From: Bog-473 sp963817735
GTDB taxonomy: Bacteria > Actinomycetota > Acidimicrobiia > Acidimicrobiales > RAAP-2
Reading direction: 5' to 3'
Length of the DNA: 64,000 bases
Assembly: GCA_963817735.1 (NCBI GenBank)
Contig: CAWFPP010000010.1
Coordinates: forward strand, 1-64,000
Shown: positions 34,831 through 43,054 of the stretch, piece by piece
Layout of the letters: each line of letters starts with the position of its first letter
Numbering within the stretch: position 1 is the stretch's first letter
The notes under the pieces: model-generated
Database searches by the model: none
What the model was told of the DNA's origin: nothing
Seen by the model: only the letters and a program-made list of their open reading frames with translations
Translations under genes and position numbers: made by a program

Positions 34831-35131
34831 CTATTTGATCAGTTTGGGCATCCGAATCCGGAGGACGAGTTCGAGTGCTTCCTTCAGGCCGTAGGAATTC
34901 GCCAAGAGCGAAAGCACAGCGGATCGCCCGGCCGGGTCCGTCAAGGATTGCGAGCATGCCGTCGCAGGTCATCTCTACCACCGCCCCCGGTGATGATCGA
35001 CGACGGTGCGGGCCACAGCGTCGTGAGTCTCGAGGAGCTTTCTCCATTCCAGGTCTCCGAGAACAGAGGCCTGTGCGATGGACTCAACGATGCCGGTGAA
35101 CGAGATGGAGGCCACGGCGGCACGATCTGGT
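34831..35131 (-). pseudogene. Decayed class III nucleotidyl-cyclase domain
   Basis: On the minus strand 35131-34975 reads DRAAVASISFTGIVESIAQA, SVLGDLEWRKLLETHDAVAR then VVDHHRGR. The neighbouring frame continues VVEMTCDGMLAILDGPGRAI and RCAFALGEFLRPEG. This is the first half of a cyclase catalytic domain (normally FTDIVGSTE...LGD..W..LL..HD...GR.V...GDG.LA.FDGP.RAI.CA). The first metal Asp is replaced by Gly (FTGI), one frameshift is needed, and the domain ends early. It lies immediately after the TetR stop. Confidence 0.55.
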
Positions 35132-35770
35132 TCAGTTACTCGGTGAAGGCCGCTGAAAGAATTCTCTGTTCATCGCCAGGCCGACACCACTCGTGGCATT
35201 TGCCGAATCGTCGCCGACGGGCCTTGGAGCGAAGATCTCGAACAGGGTGGTCATGACCAATTCGTTCCCTTCGGGAGCCAAAACGTCAACCCCGAGGGCG
35301 CGCGAGAGATGTTCGCGGAAAAGCGGGATGCCGCTTGCCATAGCGGTCAGCACCGTTGCCCGAATGCGTTTCCGTGCAACCTCGTTGCTAGCGATGTGGT
35401 TTGGCCACTCCAACGTGCGCTCAGTCATCGTGACCATCTCATCGAATATCGCAGCGGCCGTTGGAGATCCATCGGCCAGCGACCGAACCGCATATTGCCA
35501 AACCTGCCTGGACGTCCGATGGGAGCGGGTACCAGCGCGGGGTGCTTGAAGGAGCTCGTTGTTGAGTCGATGGAGTACTTCGAAGACATAGTGATCACAG
35601 GCCTCACGCAGAGCAAGTTTCGATCCGAAGTGATGACGCAGCATTCCGTGTGAGACGCCGGCGCTCTGGGCGATCGCCCGAATCGTTGCTCGGTCGTATC
35701 CGTGCTCGGCGAAGTGCTTGAGAGCAGCATCCCGGATCCGAACGCGGGCGATGGGGTCCTCGGTCGACAT
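35132..35770 (-). CDS. TetR/AcrR-family transcriptional regulator
   Basis: 212 residues from ATG 35770. The DNA-binding domain reads RVRIRDAALKHFAEHGYDRA, TIRAIAQSAGVSHGMLRHHF and GSKLALREACD (residues about 9-58). The C-terminal helical ligand domain includes AVRSLADGSPTAAAIFDEMV and GIPLFREHLSRALGVDVLA. The next gene upstream is more than 500 bp away, so its target is not obvious. The frame extends to 35926 without support. Confidence 0.92.
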   Translation of the reverse strand: MSTEDPIARVRIRDAALKHFAEHGYDRATIRAIAQSAGVSHGMLRHHFGSKLALREACDHYVFEVLHRLNNELLQAPRAGTRSHRTSRQVWQYAVRSLADGSPTAAAIFDEMVTMTERTLEWPNHIASNEVARKRIRATVLTAMASGIPLFREHLSRALGVDVLAPEGNELVMTTLFEIFAPRPVGDDSANATSGVGLAMNREFFQRPSPSN

Positions 35771-36308
35771 CACGCCCTCATCGATTGCGCTCCCCGAAGA
35801 GAGACGAACATCTTTCTCGAACCGTCCCCGGGCTATTGAGGCACGGAAACCTATTGATGCACGTCCCTCGCTTCTGGGGATGTGGACTCTTGCCCCCTGA
35901 ACCAGGGCCATCGCTGTTCTCTGCATTCAGCGCACGGCTCCCGGCCTCGCCGCCTCGTCCCCGGATTCCGACGGTGCTGATGCGCAAAATTATGATGTTG
36001 CCACTCATATTTAGGTAAATACTAGTGATAGTCGGAGTGTGCACTGCTGTCCAGAGAGACCTGTGTTGTCCCAGGTCGAAGGCCACTTTCCGAATTCGCA
36101 CGTCGATGGGTGCTCCGTGAACGGAAATCTCCGTTTGACACGCCGCCTCCGGTATCTATATGTTGCCGCTAAACCCGAGCGGATAAGTCAGATTTCGTGT
36201 GGTGACTGTCTACCTGTCATTTGGCGGCGGCCCTTTTGAGCGGACGGCAAGGAAAGCAACCGGATGACCAAAAGCATCGCCTAGCGCGGTGGATGGAAGG
36301 GAGCGCAA
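35771..36308. other. 538-bp regulatory stretch between the TetR gene and the pst-linked locus
   Basis: No gene is seen. It is A+T-rich for this genome around 35980-36030 and holds a perfect palindrome, TATTTA-GG-TAAATA (36008-36021), about 240 bp ahead of the TetR start. A promoter-like pair lies at 36135-36162 facing the PstS-like gene. Confidence 0.5.
36135..36162 (+). promoter_or_regulatory. Promoter candidate for the pst-linked operon
   Basis: TTGACA (36135-36140) and TATATG (36157-36162) are separated by 16 nt, a good match to a housekeeping-sigma promoter. They lie about 145 bp before the ATG at 36309. An inverted repeat ACGGA/TCCGT (36121-36134) abuts the -35 box and could be an operator. 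I could not identify a convincing Pho box. Confidence 0.5.
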
Positions 36309-37493
36309 GTGATCAAGAGCAACCTTGTGAAGGTCGCGGTCATCGGGACTGCTGCCGCCGTTTTTCCGATTCTCGGGGCGGGGTCGGCCTTTGGTGACTA
36401 CGCCCCCCAGCCTGGGGACATCGTAGGCATCGGGGGAGACACCCCGCAGTACGCGGTTGACTTCGCCCTCAACGGCGACGCCGTCGGGGATGCCGGCTTC
36501 GACCAGCAGGCCACGGTCAACCGCGTCGTGTCGTTCTTCGCCACGCCTGATTCCAACGGTCGCTCTGCATACACGGACAGCGTCACGACAAACGGGCCGT
36601 CGACGTCGTTGTTTCCCACCGACGTGCTCCGGGCCGGCACGACGCCGACGCCCCGGGTGAGTAGCTCTGGGAACGCGATCAGCGCCCTTCTGGCGGACAC
36701 GGGCTCGACGGAGCAGATCAACTTCATCTCGAGCGCCAGCGAGCCGACGGCCGCCCAGCAGTCGACGGCTGGGACGAACGGGTGGGGTTTTCTGCACGTG
36801 GTCCGGATAGCAACGGACTCGGTGCAGGTTGTCGCTGACAACTCGACGAATGCTCCCGCTGGGCTCTCGGTGGCTGAGCTCCTCAATATCTACAACGGCA
36901 CCTACACGACCTGGAACCAGATACCGGGCAATACCAGCGGGTCCACCGACGCGATCATCCCCCTGATTCCGCCGTCGGGCTCGTCCGTCAACAAGACCTT
37001 CCTCGCTGACTTGAAGACGGCAAATGGCGGGACAGCCCCGACCTTGGCTGCGACCGTCAAGACCGTCGAGCAGAACGACCCAACTGCCATCACGGGCGCA
37101 TCGACTCCCGCCGACGCAATCGTCCCCTTCTCGGCAGGTCGGCTGAATCTGTGGAACAGCTCATACTTCCACAGTCCCAACTCCGGCACGTGGGCGTTAC
37201 CTCAGAACCTGGCCGTCCTCACGCCCGGGGTGAAGTTCCTCAACGGTGCGACCCCGGACAGCGGGACTGCCTACAACAGTCCGATCTCCGACTACATCAT
37301 CTTCCGACAGAGCGACGCCACCTCGACGACGCCACTCGAGCCTGGTGGCACGAAGAACTGGGTCCAGACCTTGTTCTCCGACCCGAGTGCCCCGACCACC
37401 CCGTTCTTCGCACGGGCGACCGGACAGACCCTGTTGGCGGCAGCTGGCGTGACGCCGAGCTACGACGACTTGGGTGACGTCAGCAGCGGATAG
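36309..37493 (+). CDS. Secreted PstS-like (PBP-type) substrate-binding protein
   Basis: 394 residues. A signal peptide (SNLVKVAVIGTAAAVFPILG, AGSAFG) has no lipobox Cys. The mature part shows phosphate-binding-like blocks: GDIVGIGGDTPQYAVDFALN, RVSSSGNAISALLADTG, FLHVVRIATDSVQVVADNST and AGLSVAELLNIYNGTYTTWN, leading into a PLIPPSGSSVNKTFL block comparable to the PxxRxxGSGT phosphate loop. The SDYIIFRQSD end fits the family. It is shorter than the PstS at 45338 and lacks its membrane anchor. The next gene begins 112 bp downstream on the same strand. Confidence 0.75.
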   Translation: MIKSNLVKVAVIGTAAAVFPILGAGSAFGDYAPQPGDIVGIGGDTPQYAVDFALNGDAVGDAGFDQQATVNRVVSFFATPDSNGRSAYTDSVTTNGPSTSLFPTDVLRAGTTPTPRVSSSGNAISALLADTGSTEQINFISSASEPTAAQQSTAGTNGWGFLHVVRIATDSVQVVADNSTNAPAGLSVAELLNIYNGTYTTWNQIPGNTSGSTDAIIPLIPPSGSSVNKTFLADLKTANGGTAPTLAATVKTVEQNDPTAITGASTPADAIVPFSAGRLNLWNSSYFHSPNSGTWALPQNLAVLTPGVKFLNGATPDSGTAYNSPISDYIIFRQSDATSTTPLEPGGTKNWVQTLFSDPSAPTTPFFARATGQTLLAAAGVTPSYDDLGDVSSG

Positions 37494-37605
37494 CGGTGTC
37501 ATTGATGTCGGATCTGATAAGGGCCGGAGAACTGTTCTCAGACCGCCAGCTGTGCAGCCACGCCGGCTTCGTACGCGGCCGCGCCCGCGTTGACCTGGTG
37601 ATCCG

Positions 37606-38547
37606 ATGAATGAGTACCGAACGAGTAGCACTCTGGGATGGCGGCGGGCGATGTCACTCGCCGTGGTGTGTCTGACCTTTTCGGGTCTGTCGACCGTGCT
37701 GGGTGCGATCGCGGTTGGTGCTGCGCCGACAGCGCCGTACACCGACCCGGATGCGGTCGGATACATCGGACTCTGCAACCAGGCGAGCCAGCAGATCACC
37801 AGTGGAAGCGTGTCCGCCGCACCATTTGTCTGGCGCGCCGTTTCCTCGCAGCCGGCGCCGACGCCGTACAACGGCCCGGGCGGAACGGCGATTCTGGATG
37901 CCTATCTGCCCATGCAGGCACTCGCCCCCGGTGACTGGAGCGGAGAGCAGCTCACCTCCTCGACCCGCTACTCCAACCCAGAGAGCCCGATGGCGCAGGC
38001 AACAGACCGGGATGTTCCTCTCGAGGAATTCCTGCAGGACTATCCACCGCAATGGGACGGGTTCATCCAGCTCCGTCTGTTCCTCGGCGCCCAAAACCAG
38101 CCGGCGGACGTCCAGCACTATCCGGCGCTCAACCTCCAGATATCGGGTGACACGTGGACGACCGTTGGAGGGGGTCCTGTGAACTGCAATGCCGGGAATG
38201 CCGAGTCCCTCGAAACCGTGCTGGCGCCGACCTCGACCACCACGACAGTCGCTACCTCCGGGGTGGTGTCCAACCGAAGCAGCACGAATACGAGTCCATC
38301 TGGAGCATCGAGCACGAAGAGGCCGACGGCATCGGCCGCGTCGGTTTCTGGGGACGCGAAACCCGCTGACAGCAACGGTCTCGCCACCGCGCAACCTCAA
38401 AGTTGGAGGCACTCGGACGCGCTGTATCTCGGTGTGGTGGTGCTCATTCTTGTCCTCCTGTCCGCCCTGATGGTCTCCCGACGCCGCCGAGCGCGACGCC
38501 TTTCCTCTACCGCCAGCCAAGCCTCAGTGAAAGGTCCACAACCGTGA
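37606..38547 (+). CDS. Secreted protein with a C-terminal membrane anchor (surface ectodomain, unnamed family)
   Basis: 313 residues. The signal peptide is MSLAVVCLTFSGLSTVLGAI. The ectodomain (residues about 45-205) contains GYIGLCNQASQQITSGSVSA, PMQALAPGDWSGEQLTSSTR and WDGFIQLRLFLGAQNQ. A Thr/Ser-rich stalk follows (VLAPTSTTTTVATSGVVSNR), then a membrane helix (ALYLGVVVLILVLLSALMVS) and the tail RRRRARRLSS. The ectodomain is homologous to the N-terminal domain of the next, larger protein. The stop overlaps the next start (GTGA). Function unknown; placed on the outer face of the membrane next to pst genes. Confidence 0.75.
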   Translation: MNEYRTSSTLGWRRAMSLAVVCLTFSGLSTVLGAIAVGAAPTAPYTDPDAVGYIGLCNQASQQITSGSVSAAPFVWRAVSSQPAPTPYNGPGGTAILDAYLPMQALAPGDWSGEQLTSSTRYSNPESPMAQATDRDVPLEEFLQDYPPQWDGFIQLRLFLGAQNQPADVQHYPALNLQISGDTWTTVGGGPVNCNAGNAESLETVLAPTSTTTTVATSGVVSNRSSTNTSPSGASSTKRPTASAASVSGDAKPADSNGLATAQPQSWRHSDALYLGVVVLILVLLSALMVSRRRRARRLSSTASQASVKGPQP

Positions 38548-41500
38548 AGATGTCCCGTAGTCGCATCGCCTTCCGTTCGGTCGCCCTGGTCACCGCCGCG
38601 CTTGTGGGCCTCGGTGGCCTTGTCGGCCTCGCCGGCACGGCCTCCGCCTCAGGCACGCCCCCGTGGGAGCCGGTCGGGGGCCCGGATGTCGGCAGCCTCG
38701 CCTTCTTCAACTCCGCCGGACAACAGATCACCGGAGGGAACCTCACGGATGCCCCCCTCGCGGCCTACGTCGAGGGCTCGACCACCCTGCGTAACGGCGA
38801 CACGAAGGCCACGCTCTTTGGGGCGACGCCGGTGAGCGGCGTGGCCCCCGGCCAGTGGAGTGGTGAGCAGCTCAGTGGGTCGACTGCCTTTCCGAACGGA
38901 TCTGCGCCCGGTCCGCTCGCCACCGCGACGCTCCCGGTGGTCACCGGTGCAGGGACCGATGAATCCTTGGCCACCTACATCGGCGACTTCCCGAACACGG
39001 ACACCTCCACGACGGACGGCTACACCGGCATCTACGTCCTGCGGGTCTTCAGCTCGGCGCCCGGGCAGTCCTCGACGACAAGCTACGACGCTGCAGACAT
39101 CCAGGTCCACAATGTCGTGACGACGGACGGTGTGGTCACGGGGGGTACCTGGTCCGCTGTGTACCCGCCGCTCACGCCCATCAGCACGAACACTGTTCTC
39201 GGCGCGTCTCCCATGAGCCCACAGCCCTCGGGCGCCTCGGTGACGTTGACCGCCACGGTCAGCCCGTCGGCTCCGGGCATAGTGCAGTTCGAGTACGGCA
39301 CGGGCACGCCTACGTTGATCGGGAGTCCGGTCTCCGTCACCAACGGGATGGCTTCCCTCGCCACCACTGCGCTGCCCGTCGGGACTGATTCGCTCAGTGC
39401 GGTCTTCACCCCGTCGCAGTTCGCGGACTACTCGGGATCGACCGGTACTGCCTCGTACACCATCAACTCCGGACCCTCGCCGACCACGACCACCCTCGAG
39501 GCCCCGTCTCCGACCGGTCCCGTGACCTTCGGGACTTCGGTGACCTTGAACGCCACGGTGACCTCGGGCGTAGCCGGCACCATCACCGGCAGCGTGCAGT
39601 TCCTCAGCGGCGCCACCGACATCGGCAGCCCGCAGACGCTCAGCGCCGGCGCCGCCTCGCTCGTGACCACAGCGCTGCCGGTCGGCGCTCCGGACTCGCT
39701 CACCGCCGTCTTCACGCCGACGGGGGGCACCGGGTACGCCGCGTCGACGAGCGCCCCGGTCTCGTACACCGTGAATCAAGCTTCCACGACCACCGTGCTG
39801 GCCACACCGACTCCGGCCAGCCCGCAGTTCGTCGGCACGTCTGTGACGCTCAACGCCACGGTGACCTCGGGTGTCTCGGGGACCATCACCGGCACCGTGC
39901 AGTTCCTCAGCGGCGACACCGACATCGGCAGCCCGCAGACACTCAGCGCCGGCGCCGCCTCGCTCGTGACCACCGCGCTGCCGGTCGGCGCTCCGGACTC
40001 TCTCACCGCCGTCTTCACGCCGACGGCGGGTGGCAACTACGCCACGTCGACCAGCGCCCCGGTCTCGTACACCGTCAATCCCCTGAACTCGACCACGACC
40101 ACCCTCGAGGCCCCGTCTCCGACCGGTCCCGTGACCTTCGGGACTTCGGTGACCTTGAACGCCACGGTGACCTCGGGCGTAGCCGGCACCATCACCGGCA
40201 GCGTGCAGTTCCTCAGCGGCGCCACCGACATCGGCAGCCCGCAGACGCTCAGCGCCGGCGCCGCCTCGCTCGTGACCACAGCGCTGCCGGTCGGCGCTCC
40301 GGACTCGCTCACCGCCGTCTTCACGCCGACGGGGGGCACCGGGTACGCCGCGTCGACGAGCGCCCCGGTCTCGTACACCGTGAATCAAGCTTCCACGACC
40401 ACCGTGCTGGCCACACCGACTCCGGCCAGCCCGCAGTTCGTCGGCACGTCTGTGACGCTCAACGCCACGGTGACCTCGGGTGTCTCGGGGACCATCACCG
40501 GCACCGTGCAGTTCCTCAGCGGCGACACCGACATCGGCAGCCCGCAGACACTCAGCGCCGGCGCCGCCTCGCTCGTGACCACCGCGCTGCCGGTCGGCGC
40601 TCCGGACTCTCTCACCGCCGTCTTCACGCCGACGGCGGGTGGCAACTACGCCACGTCGACCAGCGCCCCGGTCTCGTACACCGTCAATCCCCTGAACTCG
40701 ACCACGACGGTGCTCACCGCTTCGCCGGCCAGCCCGCAGCTCTCGGGGACTTCGGTGACCTTGAACGCCACGGTGACCTCGGGCGTAGCCGGCACCATCA
40801 CCGGCAGCGTGCAGTTCCTCAGCGGCGCCACCGACATCGGCAGCCCGCAGACGCTCAGCGCCGGCGCCGCGTCCATCACGACCACTGTGCTGCGTGTCGG
40901 CGCTGATTCCCTCAGTGCCGTCTTCACGCCGACCGCCGGGAATGGGTACGCCACCTCTACGGGCACAGCGTCCTTCACGGTCGACTCGACGGTCACCACG
41001 CCGCCCGCGCCACCGGCTGGCGCCACGTCCTCGCAGGGGGCCTCCTCGAGCTCTCCGTCCGGATCGGCAACCGCCACCGTCAGCGGCGTCACCGCCACGG
41101 GATCCGGTGAAGGCGCGCTAACCGTCGCCACCTACTCGGGTAACCCCGTGGCCGGCGCGGTCTCGGGTGGCACGGGCGTCTACTACGACGTGGCGTTGTC
41201 CTCGGCCAACGAGTTCGGCTCGGTGAGCATCACCATTTCGGATCTCGGCCCGGGCGGCCAGTCGATCGACTGGTGGAACGGCACCGCCTGGGTGCCGTTC
41301 AGCGATCAGGTCTACGACGCCGACACGAACTCGGTCACGATCACGGTGAACTCCACGACGTCGCCCACGACGGCCCAGCTCACAGGGACGCCGATCGCAG
41401 CATCGACCAATCCGGCACCTTCGCGGGGCTACTGGGAAGTCGCCTCCGACGGCGGCATCTTCGCCTTCGGTGGCGCCGGCTTCTACGGCTCGGCCGGGTC

Positions 41501-42173
41501 GATCCAGCTGAACAAGCCCATCGTCGGCATGGCCGCCACGCCCGACGGACAGGGCTACTGGTTGGTCGCGTCCGATGGTGGGATCTTCAACTACGGCGAC
41601 GCCAAGTTCTACGGCTCCGAGGGCGGCAAGCCGCTGAACGAGCCGATCGTCGGTGTCGCCGCCACGCCGAGCGGCAACGGCTACTGGGAAGTCGCGTCCG
41701 ACGGCGGCGTGTTCAGTTTCGGCGACGCCACGTTCTACGGCTCACAGGGCGGCAAGCCGCTGAACGAGCCGATCGTCGGTATCGCCGCCACGCCGAGCGG
41801 CAACGGCTACTGGGAAGTCGCGTCCGACGGCGGCGTGTTCAGTTTCGGCGACGCCACGTTCTACGGCTCACAGGGCGGCAAGCCGCTGAACGAGCCGATC
41901 GTCGGTATCGCCGCCACGCCGAGCGGCAACGGCTACTGGGAAGTGGCCAGCGACGGCGGAATCTTCAACTACGGCGACGCCGACTTCTTCGGCTCCCAGG
42001 GTGGTAGGCCCCTCAACGAGCCAGTCGTCGGAGTGGCCACGACCGCAAGCGGCAATGGCTACTGGGAGGTGGCAAGTGACGGTGGCATCTTCAACTACGG
42101 CGATGCGGGTTTCTTCGGCTCACAGGGCGGAAAGCCGCTGAACAAGCCGATCATCGGGATTGCCGGGGCCTAG
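38544..42173 (+). CDS. Large secreted repeat protein: N-terminal ectodomain, six Ig-like repeats, six GYW repeats
   Basis: 1209 residues from GTG 38544. The signal peptide is ALVTAALVGLGGLVGLAGTA. Residues about 35-210 match the ectodomain of the preceding gene (LAFFNSAGQQITGGNLTDAP, APGQWSGEQLSGSTAF). Six bacterial Ig-like (Big_3-type) repeats of about 100 residues follow (GTSVTLNATVTSGVAGTITG, SVQFLSGATDIGSPQTLSAG); two of them are an exact duplication of the pair before. A linker domain (VYYDVALSSANEFGSVSITI) leads to six 42-residue repeats (GYWEVASDGGVFSFGDATFY). No membrane helix or sorting signal ends the protein. It probably forms a stalk with a propeller-like head. Five bp separate it from pstB. 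Confidence 0.83.
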   Translation: MKMSRSRIAFRSVALVTAALVGLGGLVGLAGTASASGTPPWEPVGGPDVGSLAFFNSAGQQITGGNLTDAPLAAYVEGSTTLRNGDTKATLFGATPVSGVAPGQWSGEQLSGSTAFPNGSAPGPLATATLPVVTGAGTDESLATYIGDFPNTDTSTTDGYTGIYVLRVFSSAPGQSSTTSYDAADIQVHNVVTTDGVVTGGTWSAVYPPLTPISTNTVLGASPMSPQPSGASVTLTATVSPSAPGIVQFEYGTGTPTLIGSPVSVTNGMASLATTALPVGTDSLSAVFTPSQFADYSGSTGTASYTINSGPSPTTTTLEAPSPTGPVTFGTSVTLNATVTSGVAGTITGSVQFLSGATDIGSPQTLSAGAASLVTTALPVGAPDSLTAVFTPTGGTGYAASTSAPVSYTVNQASTTTVLATPTPASPQFVGTSVTLNATVTSGVSGTITGTVQFLSGDTDIGSPQTLSAGAASLVTTALPVGAPDSLTAVFTPTAGGNYATSTSAPVSYTVNPLNSTTTTLEAPSPTGPVTFGTSVTLNATVTSGVAGTITGSVQFLSGATDIGSPQTLSAGAASLVTTALPVGAPDSLTAVFTPTGGTGYAASTSAPVSYTVNQASTTTVLATPTPASPQFVGTSVTLNATVTSGVSGTITGTVQFLSGDTDIGSPQTLSAGAASLVTTALPVGAPDSLTAVFTPTAGGNYATSTSAPVSYTVNPLNSTTTVLTASPASPQLSGTSVTLNATVTSGVAGTITGSVQFLSGATDIGSPQTLSAGAASITTTVLRVGADSLSAVFTPTAGNGYATSTGTASFTVDSTVTTPPAPPAGATSSQGASSSSPSGSATATVSGVTATGSGEGALTVATYSGNPVAGAVSGGTGVYYDVALSSANEFGSVSITISDLGPGGQSIDWWNGTAWVPFSDQVYDADTNSVTITVNSTTSPTTAQLTGTPIAASTNPAPSRGYWEVASDGGIFAFGGAGFYGSAGSIQLNKPIVGMAATPDGQGYWLVASDGGIFNYGDAKFYGSEGGKPLNEPIVGVAATPSGNGYWEVASDGGVFSFGDATFYGSQGGKPLNEPIVGIAATPSGNGYWEVASDGGVFSFGDATFYGSQGGKPLNEPIVGIAATPSGNGYWEVASDGGIFNYGDADFFGSQGGRPLNEPVVGVATTASGNGYWEVASDGGIFNYGDAGFFGSQGGKPLNKPIIGIAGA
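39482..40700 (+). repeat. 609-bp tandem duplication, two copies with no difference seen
   Basis: The segment starting GACCACGACCACCCTCGAG is repeated after exactly 609 bp (203 codons), so one pair of Ig-like units is present twice. I found no base difference between the copies in the stretches I compared. The surrounding Ig units are related but clearly diverged, so the duplication is recent or is kept alike by recombination. Confidence 0.88.
41427..42170 (+). repeat. Six 126-bp repeats coding 42-residue GYW..ASDGG units
   Basis: Each unit starts GGCTACTGG and codes GYW-[EL]-VASDGG-[IV]-F-...-GDA-..-GS-..-PLN-[EK]-P-[IV]-[VI]-G. Units three and four (41679-41804 and 41805-41930) look identical; the others differ. 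The same unit type is found in the collagen-like protein at 26.4-26.7 kb. The pattern suggests beta-propeller blades. Confidence 0.88.
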
Positions 42174-42178
42174 GGGGG

Positions 42179-43054
42179 ATGGCGGGCATCGATGCAGCCG
42201 TAGCCCGGCCGGACGCCCGAAACGGTCAGAGGTCGCCGGTCCCACGGGGTTCGTTCGTGGGACCGGAGGCCGGACCCCAGCCGTCTCATCTGGAGGCGGT
42301 CGAAGTTTCGGCCTGGTTCGGGGACACCCAGGTCCTCGACGACGTGTCACTGTCGGTGCCGCCAGCGACGGTGACCGCTCTCATCGGGCCCTCGGGCTGT
42401 GGCAAGTCGACGTTTCTCCGCATCCTGAACCGGATGCACGAGTCGGTTCTCGGCGCAAAGCTGGCCGGCGAGGTTCGGCTCGACGGCGACGACATCTACG
42501 CTCCGGGCCACCGCCTGACCGACGTGCGTCGGCAGATCGGCATGGTCTTCCAGAAGCCCAACCCGTTCCCGGCCATGTCCATCGCCGACAACGTCGCCGC
42601 CGGGCTGGCACTCACCAGTGCAAAGGTGAGCAAAGCTGCCCGCGCCGAACTCGTGGAGGCCAACCTCATCCGGGCCGGCCTGTGGGACGAGGTGAAGGAC
42701 CGCCTCTCGCGCCCGGGCGCCGCGCTTTCGGGTGGGCAGCAGCAGCGGCTGTGCATCGCGCGGGCGCTGGCCGTGCAGCCCAAGATCCTGTTGATGGACG
42801 AGCCCTGCTCGGCGTTGGACCCGACGTCGACGCGCCGGATCGAGGAGACCATCGCCCAGCTGCGCTCGCAGGTGACGATCGTGATCGTCACTCACAACAT
42901 GCAGCAGGCGGCCCGCGTCTCCGAGCAGGCTGCGTTCTTCTTGGCGGAGCAGGGAACACCGGGCGCCATCGTCGAGGCCGGACCGACCGAGGATCTGTTC
43001 GAAAACCCCCGAGACCCCCGCACCGCTGACTACGTGCACGGCCGGTTCGGATGA
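42179..43054 (+). CDS. pstB: Phosphate ABC transporter ATP-binding protein PstB
   Basis: 291 residues. Walker A GPSGCGKST (70-78), followed by the PstB-specific LNRMHE stretch. The Q-loop is VFQKPNPFP, the signature is LSGGQQQR (183-190), Walker B is ILLMDEPCSALDP (203-215) and the switch His is in IVTHNMQQA (239). An N-terminal extension of about 38 residues precedes the domain. It energises phosphate uptake through PstC/PstA. It starts 5 bp after the large repeat protein and overlaps pstC by 4 nt. Confidence 0.96.
   Translation: MAGIDAAVARPDARNGQRSPVPRGSFVGPEAGPQPSHLEAVEVSAWFGDTQVLDDVSLSVPPATVTALIGPSGCGKSTFLRILNRMHESVLGAKLAGEVRLDGDDIYAPGHRLTDVRRQIGMVFQKPNPFPAMSIADNVAAGLALTSAKVSKAARAELVEANLIRAGLWDEVKDRLSRPGAALSGGQQQRLCIARALAVQPKILLMDEPCSALDPTSTRRIEETIAQLRSQVTIVIVTHNMQQAARVSEQAAFFLAEQGTPGAIVEAGPTEDLFENPRDPRTADYVHGRFG

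Noticed and set aside
38649..40388. 579-codon minus-strand frame across the Ig repeats
   Set aside because: It mirrors the repeats of the plus-strand gene and is dominated by Arg/Gly/Asp; no protein family is visible.
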